From NCBI GenBank assembly GCA_964651045.1, contig CAZYVD010000017.1, positions 1 to 42,996 of the forward strand: a stretch of DNA of 42,996 nucleotides, written 5' to 3'. A program made the translations under genes and the position numbers. This DNA is from CAZYVD01 sp964651045 (GTDB lineage Bacteria > Zhuqueibacterota > QNDG01 > DSAB01). Under the pieces are notes generated by a model. It was given only the letters and a program-made list of their open reading frames with translations. It was not told the DNA's origin and made no database searches. Positions 1 through 9,161 of the stretch are shown here, piece after piece. The stretch's first letter is position 1. Every line of letters starts with the position of its first letter.

Positions 1-1
1 G

Positions 2-454
2 AGGCAGTTTTTAAATGATCTCATCTCCTACTATTGTATGAGTAATGATTTAAAAGGTAAATCAATAAGAGTGATTAAAGAGTTTGTTCCAGAAACTGAG
101 AAGATAGTAATGCGGATAGATCCGATTCTTCTTGAACAGGCAATCATCCCGATTCTTGACAACTCTGTTGAGGCAATGAGTCTGGGAGGATCGCTCAAGG
201 TTGAACTCAACAGATGCAGCACTGATTCCGACACAAAAGAGACAATATCGATAATAATTTCAGATACAGGTGAGGGGATGTCAAAAGAGGCGCTCGATTG
301 CTGTTTTGATCCCTTTTTCACAACAAAGGAGAAGGGGCTGGGACTGGGTCTTTCTGTGGCTAAAAATTTTATTGCACTTCACCACGGCGAGATTTTTCTT
401 GAGAGCGAAGAGGGCGTTGGTTCTACAGTAACGATTATACTGCCGAGAAATTAA
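2..454 (+). CDS. Sensor histidine kinase, C-terminal part (cut by left edge)
   Basis: The reading frame is open to the left edge, so only the C-terminal 150 residues are visible. They form the catalytic ATP-binding (HATPase_c) domain: an N box around LEQAIIPILDNSVEAM, a G1 box DTGEGM, an F box FDPFFTTK and a glycine-rich GLGLGLSVAK G2 box. The phosphoacceptor histidine lies outside the window. The stop is 16 bases before the start of an NtrC-family response regulator, so the two are almost certainly a co-transcribed pair, and the kinase is expected to phosphorylate that regulator. Pairs of this kind include NtrB/NtrC, ZraS/ZraR and the flagellar FlrB/FlrC or FleS/FleR. The nearby sigma-54 promoter in front of a fliN-like gene favours a flagellar-type pair, but that is inference. 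Confidence 0.9.
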   Translation, partial: RQFLNDLISYYCMSNDLKGKSIRVIKEFVPETEKIVMRIDPILLEQAIIPILDNSVEAMSLGGSLKVELNRCSTDSDTKETISIIISDTGEGMSKEALDCCFDPFFTTKEKGLGLGLSVAKNFIALHHGEIFLESEEGVGSTVTIILPRN

Positions 455-470
455 GGAGTTTGTAGAGAGC

Positions 471-1835
471 ATGGCTAATAAGGCAATTCTTGTCGTAGAA
501 GATGATCCCATATTAAGAAGATTCGTTAGGGATGCCCTTTCAAGGAAGGATTTTAATGTTCATACTGCCGAGAATGGGGAGACTGCGGTCGAGGAACTCA
601 GGAAGAAACATTTTCATCTCGTAATAAGTGATCTGAAGATGCAGAAGATGGATGGAATCGAGCTGCTCGGGCACATCAAGAGAGATTTTCCTTCAACCGA
701 AGTTATTATTATGACTGCCTATGGATCGGTATCGACCGCTGTTGAGGCGATGAAAAGAGGTGCATTTGATTATATAACAAAACCGATAGAGCTCGATGAA
801 TTGGATTTGGTTGTTGATAGAGTGTTTAAACACCAGAGTCTTGTAGATGAGAATCGGTATCTTAAAGAGAGGCTCGACAGAGACACTATTACAGAAGAAA
901 TAATTGGCAAGAGCCAGGCAGCCTCAAGGGTAAAAGAGCTCGTTAAAACGGTCGGTCCTCTGGATTCGACAGTCTTGATATATGGTGAGACTGGAACAGG
1001 CAAGGAGGTTGTGGCAGACTGTCTGCATAAGATGAGTTCCAGAAAGGGAAGACCTTACATAAAGGTTAATTGTGCCGCCCTTCCCGACACACTGCTTGAG
1101 AGCGAACTTTTTGGCCATGAAAAGGGAGCATTTACTGGAGCAGTCCAGCGGGTCAAGGGTAGGTTTGAACTGGCCGACTCAGGCACAATTTTGTTGGATG
1201 AGATTGGAGAACTCGGTCTTCAGGTTCAGGCTAAATTGCTCAGAGTTTTACAACACCGGCAGTTTGAAAGAGTGGGTAGTGGAAGGAGTGTGAATGTTGA
1301 TGTGCGTGTTCTTGCTACAACAAATCGCGATCTAAAAGAGGAGGTAAAAAGGGGAAATTTCAGAAAGGATCTCTTCTTTCGTTTAAATGTTGTTTCCATT
1401 TTTCTTCCGCCACTTAGAAGCAGGAGAGAGGACATTCCATATTTTGTGGAATATTTTATCGATCGATTTAATAAAAAATATAAGAAGAAAAAGAGCGTTT
1501 CGGATAAGGCTATGCAGCGTCTGATTCAGTATGATTGGCCTGGTAATGTGCGTGAACTGGAAAACAGCATAGAGACTGCTGTTATATTAAGCAAGGGAAG
1601 CGTTTTGACTCCAGAGAGTTTTGTTTTTCTTGAAGACAATATGGAACTCTTTGATGGCGATGGTATGTTTGATGAAGATATCACGCTTGAGGAGATGGAG
1701 AAGAGGTTTATATTGAAAACATATAGAAGAATGAATTTTAACAAGACTCAGACAGCAAGAGCCCTTGGAATTACTATAAAGACTCTGAGAACCAAGTTGA
1801 GGGCCTATGAGGAGGAGGGAGCATCTGTTAGTTAA
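471..1835 (+). CDS. NtrC-family sigma-54-dependent response regulator
   Basis: This 454-aa protein has the full three-domain plan of sigma-54 activators. Residues 1-120 are a receiver with the acidic pocket at E10-D12 and the phosphoacceptor D54. Residues about 140-380 are an AAA+ domain with Walker A GETGTGKE near 172, the sigma-54-contacting GAFTGA loop at 219-224 and Walker B with D243-E244. Residues about 410-450 are a Fis-type helix-turn-helix (NKTQTARALGIT). All catalytic and contact residues are intact, so it should be a functional activator that hydrolyses ATP to open sigma-54 promoters. An AAGGAG lies 12 bases before the ATG. It follows the kinase fragment directly and ends at a hairpin terminator. 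Two sigma-54 promoter matches in this window (1968-1983 and 16084-16099) are candidate targets. Family assignment is very secure; the regulon is inferred. Confidence 0.96.
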   Translation: MANKAILVVEDDPILRRFVRDALSRKDFNVHTAENGETAVEELRKKHFHLVISDLKMQKMDGIELLGHIKRDFPSTEVIIMTAYGSVSTAVEAMKRGAFDYITKPIELDELDLVVDRVFKHQSLVDENRYLKERLDRDTITEEIIGKSQAASRVKELVKTVGPLDSTVLIYGETGTGKEVVADCLHKMSSRKGRPYIKVNCAALPDTLLESELFGHEKGAFTGAVQRVKGRFELADSGTILLDEIGELGLQVQAKLLRVLQHRQFERVGSGRSVNVDVRVLATTNRDLKEEVKRGNFRKDLFFRLNVVSIFLPPLRSRREDIPYFVEYFIDRFNKKYKKKKSVSDKAMQRLIQYDWPGNVRELENSIETAVILSKGSVLTPESFVFLEDNMELFDGDGMFDEDITLEEMEKRFILKTYRRMNFNKTQTARALGITIKTLRTKLRAYEEEGASVS

Positions 1836-1871
1836 AAAGTATCGGGTAACCAGATAATAATTCACCGTCTG

Positions 1872-1903
1872 GCCGTGCTTGAACAAAAAGGCACGGCTTT
1901 TTT
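1872..1903 (+). terminator. Rho-independent terminator after the NtrC-like gene
   Basis: A 7-bp perfect stem GCCGTGC/GCACGGC with a 12-base loop is followed directly by a run of six T. It separates the kinase/activator pair from the sigma-54 promoter and operon downstream. Confidence 0.85.
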
Positions 1904-1967
1904 ATTGAATATATAAGATTTAAATAATCAAATAGATAGAACTGCTCACAACCTATATTTTATCTCC

Positions 1968-1983
1968 TGGCATACCCATTGCT
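1968..1983 (+). promoter_or_regulatory. Sigma-54 (-24/-12) promoter for the fliN-led operon
   Basis: The sequence TGGCATACCCATTGCT matches the sigma-54 consensus TGGCAYRNNNNTTGCW at every defined position. GG (1969-1970) and GC (1981-1982) are separated by exactly 10 bases. Transcription would begin near 1994, about 44 bases before the ATG at 2038. It lies immediately downstream of a terminator and of an NtrC-family activator gene. No activator-binding palindrome could be identified by eye. Confidence 0.85.
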
Positions 1984-2037
1984 TATACAGAGTATTGAAA
2001 TAAAGAAAATACAACTTCAGCAGAGGATCGATTGAAG

Positions 2038-2409
2038 ATGGTGAAATCAAAGAATATAAACAATAAGCAGCAGGAGGATGGGAAAGGTTGCAATGTTGCT
2101 GAATCGATCTCCAATGGCTTCAGGATCCCATATACAATTGAGATGCTGATGGATCTTGAGCTGACGATGTCGATTGAACTGGGTAGAAGAGCAGTACTTA
2201 TGAGGGATATTGCAGAGCTTAAACCAGGAGATATAATAACTCTCGATAAGCATATAGATGAACCAATCGATCTTTTAATAAACAACAAGAAATTTGCTGA
2301 AGGAGTTTTGATTGGCAGTGGCAGCAATATCAGAATAAGGATAACTGCCCTTGTCTGTCCGAGCGATAGATTTCTAAATCTCAAAGAAAAGGAGCCTGCC
2401 CTTGAATAG
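2038..2409 (+). CDS. fliN: FliN/SpoA-domain protein (flagellar motor switch-like)
   Basis: Residues about 40-115 match the SpoA (surface presentation of antigens) domain of FliN: ELTMSIELGRR, an LKPGDIITLDK turn, PIDLLINNKKFAEG and a closing IRIRITALVCPSDR strand. FliN forms the bottom of the flagellar C-ring and binds CheY-P-controlled switch proteins; SpoA proteins also occur in type III secretion sorting platforms. I chose ATG 2038, 10 bases after AGAGGA, over the in-frame TTG at 2032. The gene is the first one behind a sigma-54 promoter, as is common for flagellar genes. No fliM, fliG or other motor genes are visible; all neighbours are phosphorelay proteins. It may be a switch component outside the main flagellar cluster or an adapted signalling output. 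Symbol is by domain only. Confidence 0.82.
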   Translation: MVKSKNINNKQQEDGKGCNVAESISNGFRIPYTIEMLMDLELTMSIELGRRAVLMRDIAELKPGDIITLDKHIDEPIDLLINNKKFAEGVLIGSGSNIRIRITALVCPSDRFLNLKEKEPALE

Positions 2410-2782
2410 CAGGGGAGATGAAAGGCATGATTTTACAGAAAAGAGGATTCCATCGATTGTCAGGAATTTTAAAAGTGCAGTCGAGGCCGAGATAGAGGCG
2501 TTCGAGCTGCTTCTTGGAGGTTTGAGGAAGCAGAAGAGGTTGAATATGGATGGAGAAATTATTTCTATGAGTGATTCAGACTTAGACAGTGGTATTGTCG
2601 GTATAGTGGAGAGGTCGTTTTTAAATAGACTGGAGAAGTTAAAGACCATTGTTGATCAGCTATTGAATAAGATGATGAAAATAGATTGTCAGGCGTGCTG
2701 CCAGTTGGACGCCTTATTACAGAAAATCGATCATTTCAGGGAAGGCAAGATTTATGAAGAAGATATTAATAATAGACGATGA
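2402..2782 (+). CDS. Small helical protein, possibly FlgN-like chaperone
   Basis: This 126-aa predicted protein is rich in charged and leucine residues and looks wholly alpha-helical. A ShineDalgarno-like AAAAGGAG ends 7 bases before a TTG at 2402, which supports that start; it overlaps the fliN-like stop by 8 bases. The organisation (EAFELLLGGLRKQKRL, a short variable middle, then LKTIVDQLLNKM) resembles FlgN-type flagellar export chaperones that bind hook-associated proteins, and the fliN-like neighbour fits. The similarity is weak and based on overall shape, not on a diagnostic motif. It has a CQACC cysteine group near residue 100 of unknown meaning. Its 3' end overlaps the next gene by 29 bases, which suggests translational coupling. 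The gene is probably real; the function is uncertain. Confidence 0.6.
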   Translation: MNSRGDERHDFTEKRIPSIVRNFKSAVEAEIEAFELLLGGLRKQKRLNMDGEIISMSDSDLDSGIVGIVERSFLNRLEKLKTIVDQLLNKMMKIDCQACCQLDALLQKIDHFREGKIYEEDINNRR

Positions 2783-3158
2783 ACCTATTTTGCTGAGTGT
2801 TTTTCAGCGAATCCTGGATCGGCTTGGATATATGGCCGATACGGCTCAGTCTTATAATGAGGCAATGAAGAAATTTTCAGATTCGAGTTATGATTTAATC
2901 TTTATCGATGTTCTCATGCCTGAAAAGACTGGATTTGAGATCGCCCGTGAGATGAGAAGACTCAATAGAAGACAGAAGATAGTGTTGATAACAGGACTGG
3001 ACATGTACCACGAGGAACTCGTTTTTAACCGAAAGAGATCAAATGTTGATGGAATTTTGTTTAAGCCATTCACACTCGATAAGGTGAAGGAGAGTGTCGA
3101 GAGTATTCTCAACATGAGGAAGAAATTTAACAGGGAAATGAAGCCCTGTTTTGTATGA
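2754..3158 (+). CDS. Stand-alone receiver-domain protein (CheY-like)
   Basis: The protein is a 134-aa single receiver domain. The acidic pair IIDDE, phosphoacceptor D52 (IFIDVLMPEKTG), the conserved Thr in VLITG and Lys-Pro in LFKPF are all present, so it should accept phosphate. It has no output domain. A short basic tail (KKFNREMKP) follows the fold. It overlaps the end of the preceding gene and is followed by a small exported protein. Because it sits between a FliN-like protein and large hybrid kinases, it may act as a diffusible phosphate shuttle or, like CheY, bind a switch protein; the sequence cannot distinguish these. Confidence 0.9.
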   Translation: MKKILIIDDEPILLSVFQRILDRLGYMADTAQSYNEAMKKFSDSSYDLIFIDVLMPEKTGFEIAREMRRLNRRQKIVLITGLDMYHEELVFNRKRSNVDGILFKPFTLDKVKESVESILNMRKKFNREMKPCFV

Positions 3159-3174
3159 GGAAAAATTTCAGATT

Positions 3175-3651
3175 ATGAAGCGGCTGAGAAAAATTTTATT
3201 TGTTTTGATATTGGCAATGGTTAAGCAGATCGCGGGTGGAGATACATGCTCCCATACAATCAGGATAGTAATCATAAGACCAAATCATGTGGGGTTTGGT
3301 CAGAGCATGAAGACCTACAATGTTGTTGGTATTTCTTCACCGAAGGGTTCGAGGAAAGACAGGAGTGTTGATCAAAGGATCTGCTGGAATATTGATGGAT
3401 ACTTAAAGAGGATAACGGTTTCTATGAAGAAGAAGGAAGGCATGAGGGATCTTTATATTGAGTCGGCAAATAAAGGGGACGGCTTTTTAACTGAAAAGAT
3501 TCGTGTTACAGAAGAAAATCGGGATCTTCCCTTTTCTCTGTATAAAATCAGAGGAGAGGAGGTTCTGCACTATTCCATAGAGAAAAGTAAACGGTGGACA
3601 GGGGAGAGGAGTAGTTATAGGCTTGTCTATACAGTAATAGATGGTGATTAA
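3175..3651 (+). CDS. Small exported protein of unknown function
   Basis: I do not recognise this family. From ATG 3175 the protein is 158 aa, with a basic start and hydrophobic stretch (MKRLRKILFVLILAM) that reads as a Sec signal peptide. A TTG at 3151 in the same frame would extend it by 8 residues and weaken the signal peptide. The mature part is mixed beta-type with many Ser, Lys and Arg residues (for example SFRYR-like basic patches and KKKEGMRDLYIE), a single Cys-containing segment after the signal (GGDTCSH) and another Cys in QRICWNID. The two cysteines could form a disulphide in the periplasm. It lies inside the sigma-54-led phosphorelay operon, 13 bases before the giant hybrid kinase. 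A periplasmic or envelope partner for the signalling genes is possible but unproven. Confidence 0.6.
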   Translation: MKRLRKILFVLILAMVKQIAGGDTCSHTIRIVIIRPNHVGFGQSMKTYNVVGISSPKGSRKDRSVDQRICWNIDGYLKRITVSMKKKEGMRDLYIESANKGDGFLTEKIRVTEENRDLPFSLYKIRGEEVLHYSIEKSKRWTGERSSYRLVYTVIDGD

Positions 3652-3664
3652 AAGGAGTGTTGTG

Positions 3665-6600
3665 ATGTCAAAACAAAAGATCCTTGTAGTCGAAGATGAA
3701 GAGATAGTGGCTCTGGAGATTCGAAAGAAGCTTGAGAATCTTGGATATGAGGTAATCTCAAAGGCCTCCTCTGGCCCTGAGGCGATCGAGAAGGCGAGTA
3801 AGGAACGGCCCGATCTCGTTTTGATGGATATTCAGCTCAAGGGTTCAATGGATGGTATAGAGGCTGCAGACAGGATATGGAACAGCAATAAGATACCGAT
3901 AATCTTTCTAACAGCATATACGGATAAGGAGACTATCCAGCGAGCTAAGGCTGCAGGATCATACGGGTATATTTTAAAACCGTTTGAAGAAAAGGAGCTC
4001 TACAATGCAATAGAAATGGCCTTCCACAGATTCAAGCTTCATAGAGAGATAGAAGCAAGGGACAGATGGCTTTCTACAATTCTTAGTTCAATCAGTGACG
4101 GAGTAATAGCAGTCGACAGAGAGGGGATTGTAAAATTTATCAACATTGGTGCAGAGCGGCTCACAGGGTGGAAAAAGGAAAATGTTGTAGGCAGTCCGTA
4201 TAAGAAGTTCCTGAGGATCGTCGATAAAGACAGGAAAGATGTGGACTTGGATGCTATAGGTAATGTTATTGACAAGAAGGTGTCGATCGAATGTTCAGAA
4301 GAACATTTCATTGTTTCCAAAAGCGGGAAGGAAGTTCCAGTAGAGTGCAGGGTTAACCCGTGCTGCAATATCGATGGTGGGATTTTTGGTGCAGTGATAT
4401 CAATAAAGGATATCAGTAAAAAAAGACAGCAGGAGATGTTGATAAAAGAAAAGGAGGAGAAGTATTTTAAACTCTTCAATTGTATAGGAGATCCGATATT
4501 CATCTTTGATAAAAAAAGCTACAGGTTTTTAGACTGCAACAGTGCTGTACAGAGGATTTATGGATATACAAGGGAAGAACTTCTTTCCATGACCCCATTT
4601 GATCTGCATCCTGAAGAGGATCACGAAAAGGTCAATAAGAACATAGATAAAAGAAATATCGACAGGCCAAATGTCTATACCCATATTACAAAACATGGAA
4701 AGAAGATATTTGTGGAGATATTGACAGAGGAGATAGTCTATGATGGTCGTCCTGCATGGCTGAGCATAGTTCGCGATATAAGCGAACGAAAAGAGTCGGA
4801 GAATGTGATTAAAGAGCAGGCTGCAGTTGCAGACCTCATAAACAAGGTTGGACAGCGTGTCAGCAGCGAATTGAAGCTCAATGAACTGCTCTCAGAGATA
4901 GTAAATTCTGTAAGGGATGCATTCGACTTTTATGGTGTAATGCTTCTTATGAGGGATGAGAATGGAAAGGCTTTTCGTCTTAAGGCAATTGCAGGAGGAT
5001 ATAAGGATATCTTCCCAAGTGACTTAACTGTTTTGGTTGGAGAAGGCATGATAGGCCATGCTGCTGAAACAGGCGAAATTCAACTCAGCGGTGATGTAAC
5101 AAAGAATCCATACTATGTACGAAAGTCAGAGGAGATAACAAGGTCAGAACTTTCGGTGCCAATAAAGATTGGCCCCAAAGAGGTAATAGGAGTTCTTGAT
5201 ATACAGAGCGTTGAACTCGATGCCTTTAATCAGATACATGTGGTTGCAATGAATACACTCTCAACACAGATAGCATCTGCCATAAGAAATGCAAGGTTGT
5301 ATGAAAAGGCACAGAAGGAGATACTGGAGAGGAAGCGTACAGAAGAGATGATCAGAAACAGTGAGATGCGTTTCAGGGAGCTGTTTTCAAACATGAGCAG
5401 CGGTGTAGCAATCTATGAGGCAGTCGATAATGGGAATGATTTTATTTTCAAGGATATTAACCATGCAGTAGAAAGGATAGAGAAGGTTAAGAAGAAAGAT
5501 TTAATTGGAAAGAGAGTACGGGAGGTCTTTCCTGGCATAGAACAGATGGGGCTTCTTGATGTGTTCAGGGAGGTCTGGAGGAGTGGAAAGCCGAAGCTTC
5601 ATCCTGTTTCAGAATACAGAGATGATCGAATCTGGGGATGGAGGTCAAACTATGTGTATAAGATTCCCTCTGGTGAGATCGTAGCAGTATATGACGATGT
5701 AACTGAACAAAGGCTTTCAGAGATTAAACTTGAAGAGAGGCAGAAATATCTTGAGTCTGTTCTTTACAACACACCAAGCGGTATAGTCACACTCGATCCC
5801 AACCACAGGATTACGGAATGGAATCCAGGTGCTGAAAGTATTTTCGGGTATAAACGCCAGGAGGTGATCGGAAAGGATATAGATGAGATTGTTAGCATTC
5901 CTGAGAAAAAGAAGGAGACAGCAAAACTAACAGAGAAGGTGCTTGAAGGAGGCAGGATAGAGCCGCATGAGAGCGTGAGGTTCAGGAAGGATGGTACTCC
6001 TGTGGATGTCATTGTAGCAGGTTCACCGATCGTTGTAGAAAGAGAGCTGAAAGGCATTGTTGTAATATATACAGATATCTCGGAGATGAAGAGGATTGAA
6101 AGGAACCTGCTTGAGAAGAGCGAGAAGATAAAGGAGCAGAACAGACTTAATAAACTGAGAGCAGAGATTTGGAAGATCGCATCCGATGAATCTCTGTCGG
6201 AGGAACAGCTTGTACAGGGGCTGCTCGATATGGTCGGTCCCACACTTGGAGTTTCTCGTGCGTGCTACAATCCGATTCGCAGAAAATATATAGAGTGCGT
6301 AAGAGAATGGTGTGATGAAGGGGTGAAGCCATCGGTCGGAAAGAAGATGCCTCTTTCGATTATAAAATATTTTAAAGATACCCCCTATTATGAAGTTACC
6401 CAGAAAAATGCACTCGATAAGATTCCAAGACATCTTCACAGTGTCGCAAAACCACTTTTAGACTCTTTTACTAAAAAATTGAATATAGACTCGATACTTA
6501 TTGTCCCCTATTACTACGACGGTGTCTGGCAGGGCATGCTTACATTTGACATCTGTAGTGATAACAATAAGTGGGATGGATGGAAGGATTCAAAGAAGAA

Positions 6601-9160
6601 GTTGATTGCAGAGATGACTCAGATAGTGGTTCAGACAATAACTCAGCGGAGGATAAAGAAGGCACTGATGGAGAGTGAGGAGAAGTTCAGGAGCATAAGC
6701 AGTGCGGCACAGGACGGAATAATAATGATGGATGATCAGGGCAAGATCTCTTACTGGAATGAGGCGGCAGTAAAGATATTTGGGTATGAAAAGGATGAGG
6801 TGATTGGAATGGATTTGCATGAGCTCCTGGCAAAGGATGAATTTAGTAAAGATATTGAGAAAGGATTAAAGAGGTTCTTTGTGGATGGAACAGGACCTGC
6901 GGTGGGAAATGTCACAGAACTTGTAGGAACGCGGAAGAATGGAGAAGATATGCCGATCGAACTTTCGCTCTCTGGTGTAAAAATCAGAGATAAATGGCAC
7001 GCAATAGGAATTGTAAGAGATATTACAGATAGAAAGCGAGCAGAGGCAGAGTTCGTAAGATATGCAGAGGAGCTTAAGGCCGCAAAGGAGAAGGAAGAAG
7101 AGCATGCGGCAAATCTGGCTCAGCTTGTGGAAGATTTGCAGATAGCTAAGAATCGTGCAGAAGAGGCTGCCAGGGCAAAGAGTGAATTTTTAGCAAACAT
7201 GAGTCATGAGATACGGACTCCAATGAATGGAATAATAGGAATGACCGAACTTGCACTCGATACAGAACTGACGCCCATTCAGAGGGAGTATCTCGAGGCA
7301 GTGATGAACTCTGCAGAGTCACTGCTCACCATAATAAATGACATACTCGATTTTTCAAAGATTGAGGCTGGAAAGCTCGATATAGAGAGCATAAGCTTCA
7401 ATCTTCGCGATACTGTTGATGAGACGATTCAATCTCTTGCTATCAAGGCGTCTGACAAGGGGCTCGAACTTGTTTCACATGTTCTTCCGGACGTTCCGGA
7501 TTGTGTTAAGGGCGATCCAGGAAGACTTCGCCAGATAATAGTAAATCTGGTGGGCAATGCAATCAAGTTCACGGAAAAGGGTGAAGTTGTTTTGAGTGTT
7601 GAGAAGATCGAGGAGACAGAAAAAGATGTTACTCTGCATTTTAGTGTTACAGACACGGGGATAGGAATACCAAAAGATAAACAAAAGCTTATCTTTGAGG
7701 CATTTACTCAGGCAGATGGTTCGACCACGAGAAAATTTGGAGGAACAGGTCTCGGGCTTGCCATATCGAATCAGCTGGTAAGCATGATGGGAGGCCGCAT
7801 GTGGGTGGAGAGCCCGGTAAAGCAAAGGGGTACTAATGAAGGCGGACCTGGAAGCAGGTTTCATTTTACTGCAGTGTTCAGAAAGGACAGAAAGAAAAAA
7901 TGCAGGGAGAGGACAATCCCTGTTGACATAAGAGGACTTAAGGTTCTAATAGTAGATGACAACAGTACAAATAGACGCGTACTTGAAGAGATGCTTACCA
8001 ACTGGCACATGAGTCCTGTTGCTGTGGGGGGAGGGGAGGAAGCGCTAAAGGAGATGGAAAAGGCAAGAAGGTCTGGTTCTCCATTCTCGTTGATACTTCT
8101 TGATGCAAACATGCCCGAAATGGACGGATTTACTCTTGCAGAGAGGATCAGAGAAGATCCATTCTATAAGGCTATTACGATCATGATGCTGAGTTCTTCA
8201 AGGAGGCGAGGTGATAGTGAGCGATGCATGAAATTAGGCATGTCAAATTATCTCATGAAGCCAATAAAGCAGTCTGACCTGTACAATGCTATAATAGTAG
8301 CAATAGGGCAGATGGATAAAAAGGGCGGTAGAAAGACCGACAAAGATAAAAATAAGAGGAAAGAGATGGAAGAGGAAAAATCGACTATTAAAAGAGAGGT
8401 CAATATCCTGCTCGCAGAGGATAATGGAATAAACAGGAAACTGGCAGAGTCGATGATTAAGAAGAAAGGATGGAATGTTGTTTCTGTAACTAATGGGAAG
8501 GAGGCTGTTGAGCTGTATAAAAAACAATCATTCGATCTGATTCTTATGGATGTACAGATGCCCGAGATGGATGGATTCAAGGCGACCTCTATTATTAGAG
8601 AGCTCGAGGAGAAAAAGGGAGATCATGTTCCAATAGTAGCAATGACGGCTCATGCCATGAAGGGCGACAGGGAGATGTGTCTTGGTGCAGGAATGGATGG
8701 ATACGTTTCCAAGCCAATGAAGGCAAAAGAGCTCTATGATGTGATCGAAGATCTTCTGAATGGGAAGAGTAGAGGTAGATCCGACTCGGGGAATTCGGCA
8801 AAGGGAATGCAGATAGACTTAAACAGGGCGCTTGAGGCAGTAGATGGAGACGAGGATCTTCTTTCAGAACTTATTGAAGAGTTTCTCAATACATATCCCG
8901 AACAGCTCGGTCGCTTGAGAGAACTGCTTGATGATGGTAATGTGGAGCAGTTTGAGCGTGCTGCCCACAGTTTTAAAGGCTCTGTAGGAAACTTTGGTGC
9001 AATGAGGGCCTATGATCTTGCCTATGAGCTGGAGAAGATTGGAAAGAGCGGGAAGCTGGATGGAGCAGATTCTGTTTTAAGAGAGCTGGAGATTGAGATG
9101 GAGAGGGTAAGGGATTATCTCTCCTCACACATAGCAGATAAAAAACTGCAAGAGGCGTAA
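3665..9160 (+). CDS. Giant hybrid histidine kinase with HPt domain
   Basis: This 1831-aa protein has no clear membrane segment and is probably cytoplasmic. Domain order: receiver 1-120 (D55); PAS about 132-255; PAS about 264-375; GAF about 380-550; divergent PAS about 562-690; PAS about 692-812; GAF-like about 826-999; PAS about 1002-1122; coiled coil; HisKA with H1181 (SHEIRTPMNG); HATPase with DTGIGIP and GTGLGLA; receiver about 1423-1540 (D1480); receiver about 1577-1700 (D1629); HPt about 1718-1830 with H1768 (AAHSFKGS). It therefore carries every step of a BarA/ArcB-like relay (His-Asp-His) plus an N-terminal receiver input and a second C-terminal receiver. ATG 3665 is preferred over the upstream in-frame start because AAAGGAG lies 7 bases before it. 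It is followed one base later by another hybrid kinase. Ligands of the PAS and GAF domains are unknown. Confidence 0.96.
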   Translation: MSKQKILVVEDEEIVALEIRKKLENLGYEVISKASSGPEAIEKASKERPDLVLMDIQLKGSMDGIEAADRIWNSNKIPIIFLTAYTDKETIQRAKAAGSYGYILKPFEEKELYNAIEMAFHRFKLHREIEARDRWLSTILSSISDGVIAVDREGIVKFINIGAERLTGWKKENVVGSPYKKFLRIVDKDRKDVDLDAIGNVIDKKVSIECSEEHFIVSKSGKEVPVECRVNPCCNIDGGIFGAVISIKDISKKRQQEMLIKEKEEKYFKLFNCIGDPIFIFDKKSYRFLDCNSAVQRIYGYTREELLSMTPFDLHPEEDHEKVNKNIDKRNIDRPNVYTHITKHGKKIFVEILTEEIVYDGRPAWLSIVRDISERKESENVIKEQAAVADLINKVGQRVSSELKLNELLSEIVNSVRDAFDFYGVMLLMRDENGKAFRLKAIAGGYKDIFPSDLTVLVGEGMIGHAAETGEIQLSGDVTKNPYYVRKSEEITRSELSVPIKIGPKEVIGVLDIQSVELDAFNQIHVVAMNTLSTQIASAIRNARLYEKAQKEILERKRTEEMIRNSEMRFRELFSNMSSGVAIYEAVDNGNDFIFKDINHAVERIEKVKKKDLIGKRVREVFPGIEQMGLLDVFREVWRSGKPKLHPVSEYRDDRIWGWRSNYVYKIPSGEIVAVYDDVTEQRLSEIKLEERQKYLESVLYNTPSGIVTLDPNHRITEWNPGAESIFGYKRQEVIGKDIDEIVSIPEKKKETAKLTEKVLEGGRIEPHESVRFRKDGTPVDVIVAGSPIVVERELKGIVVIYTDISEMKRIERNLLEKSEKIKEQNRLNKLRAEIWKIASDESLSEEQLVQGLLDMVGPTLGVSRACYNPIRRKYIECVREWCDEGVKPSVGKKMPLSIIKYFKDTPYYEVTQKNALDKIPRHLHSVAKPLLDSFTKKLNIDSILIVPYYYDGVWQGMLTFDICSDNNKWDGWKDSKKKLIAEMTQIVVQTITQRRIKKALMESEEKFRSISSAAQDGIIMMDDQGKISYWNEAAVKIFGYEKDEVIGMDLHELLAKDEFSKDIEKGLKRFFVDGTGPAVGNVTELVGTRKNGEDMPIELSLSGVKIRDKWHAIGIVRDITDRKRAEAEFVRYAEELKAAKEKEEEHAANLAQLVEDLQIAKNRAEEAARAKSEFLANMSHEIRTPMNGIIGMTELALDTELTPIQREYLEAVMNSAESLLTIINDILDFSKIEAGKLDIESISFNLRDTVDETIQSLAIKASDKGLELVSHVLPDVPDCVKGDPGRLRQIIVNLVGNAIKFTEKGEVVLSVEKIEETEKDVTLHFSVTDTGIGIPKDKQKLIFEAFTQADGSTTRKFGGTGLGLAISNQLVSMMGGRMWVESPVKQRGTNEGGPGSRFHFTAVFRKDRKKKCRERTIPVDIRGLKVLIVDDNSTNRRVLEEMLTNWHMSPVAVGGGEEALKEMEKARRSGSPFSLILLDANMPEMDGFTLAERIREDPFYKAITIMMLSSSRRRGDSERCMKLGMSNYLMKPIKQSDLYNAIIVAIGQMDKKGGRKTDKDKNKRKEMEEEKSTIKREVNILLAEDNGINRKLAESMIKKKGWNVVSVTNGKEAVELYKKQSFDLILMDVQMPEMDGFKATSIIRELEEKKGDHVPIVAMTAHAMKGDREMCLGAGMDGYVSKPMKAKELYDVIEDLLNGKSRGRSDSGNSAKGMQIDLNRALEAVDGDEDLLSELIEEFLNTYPEQLGRLRELLDDGNVEQFERAAHSFKGSVGNFGAMRAYDLAYELEKIGKSGKLDGADSVLRELEIEMERVRDYLSSHIADKKLQEA

Positions 9161-9161
9161 A

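Noticed and set aside
2032..2037. TTG as the start of the fliN-like gene
   Set aside because: A Shine-Dalgarno-like AGAGGA ends only four bases before the TTG; ATG 2038 gives a normal spacing and leaves the domain intact.
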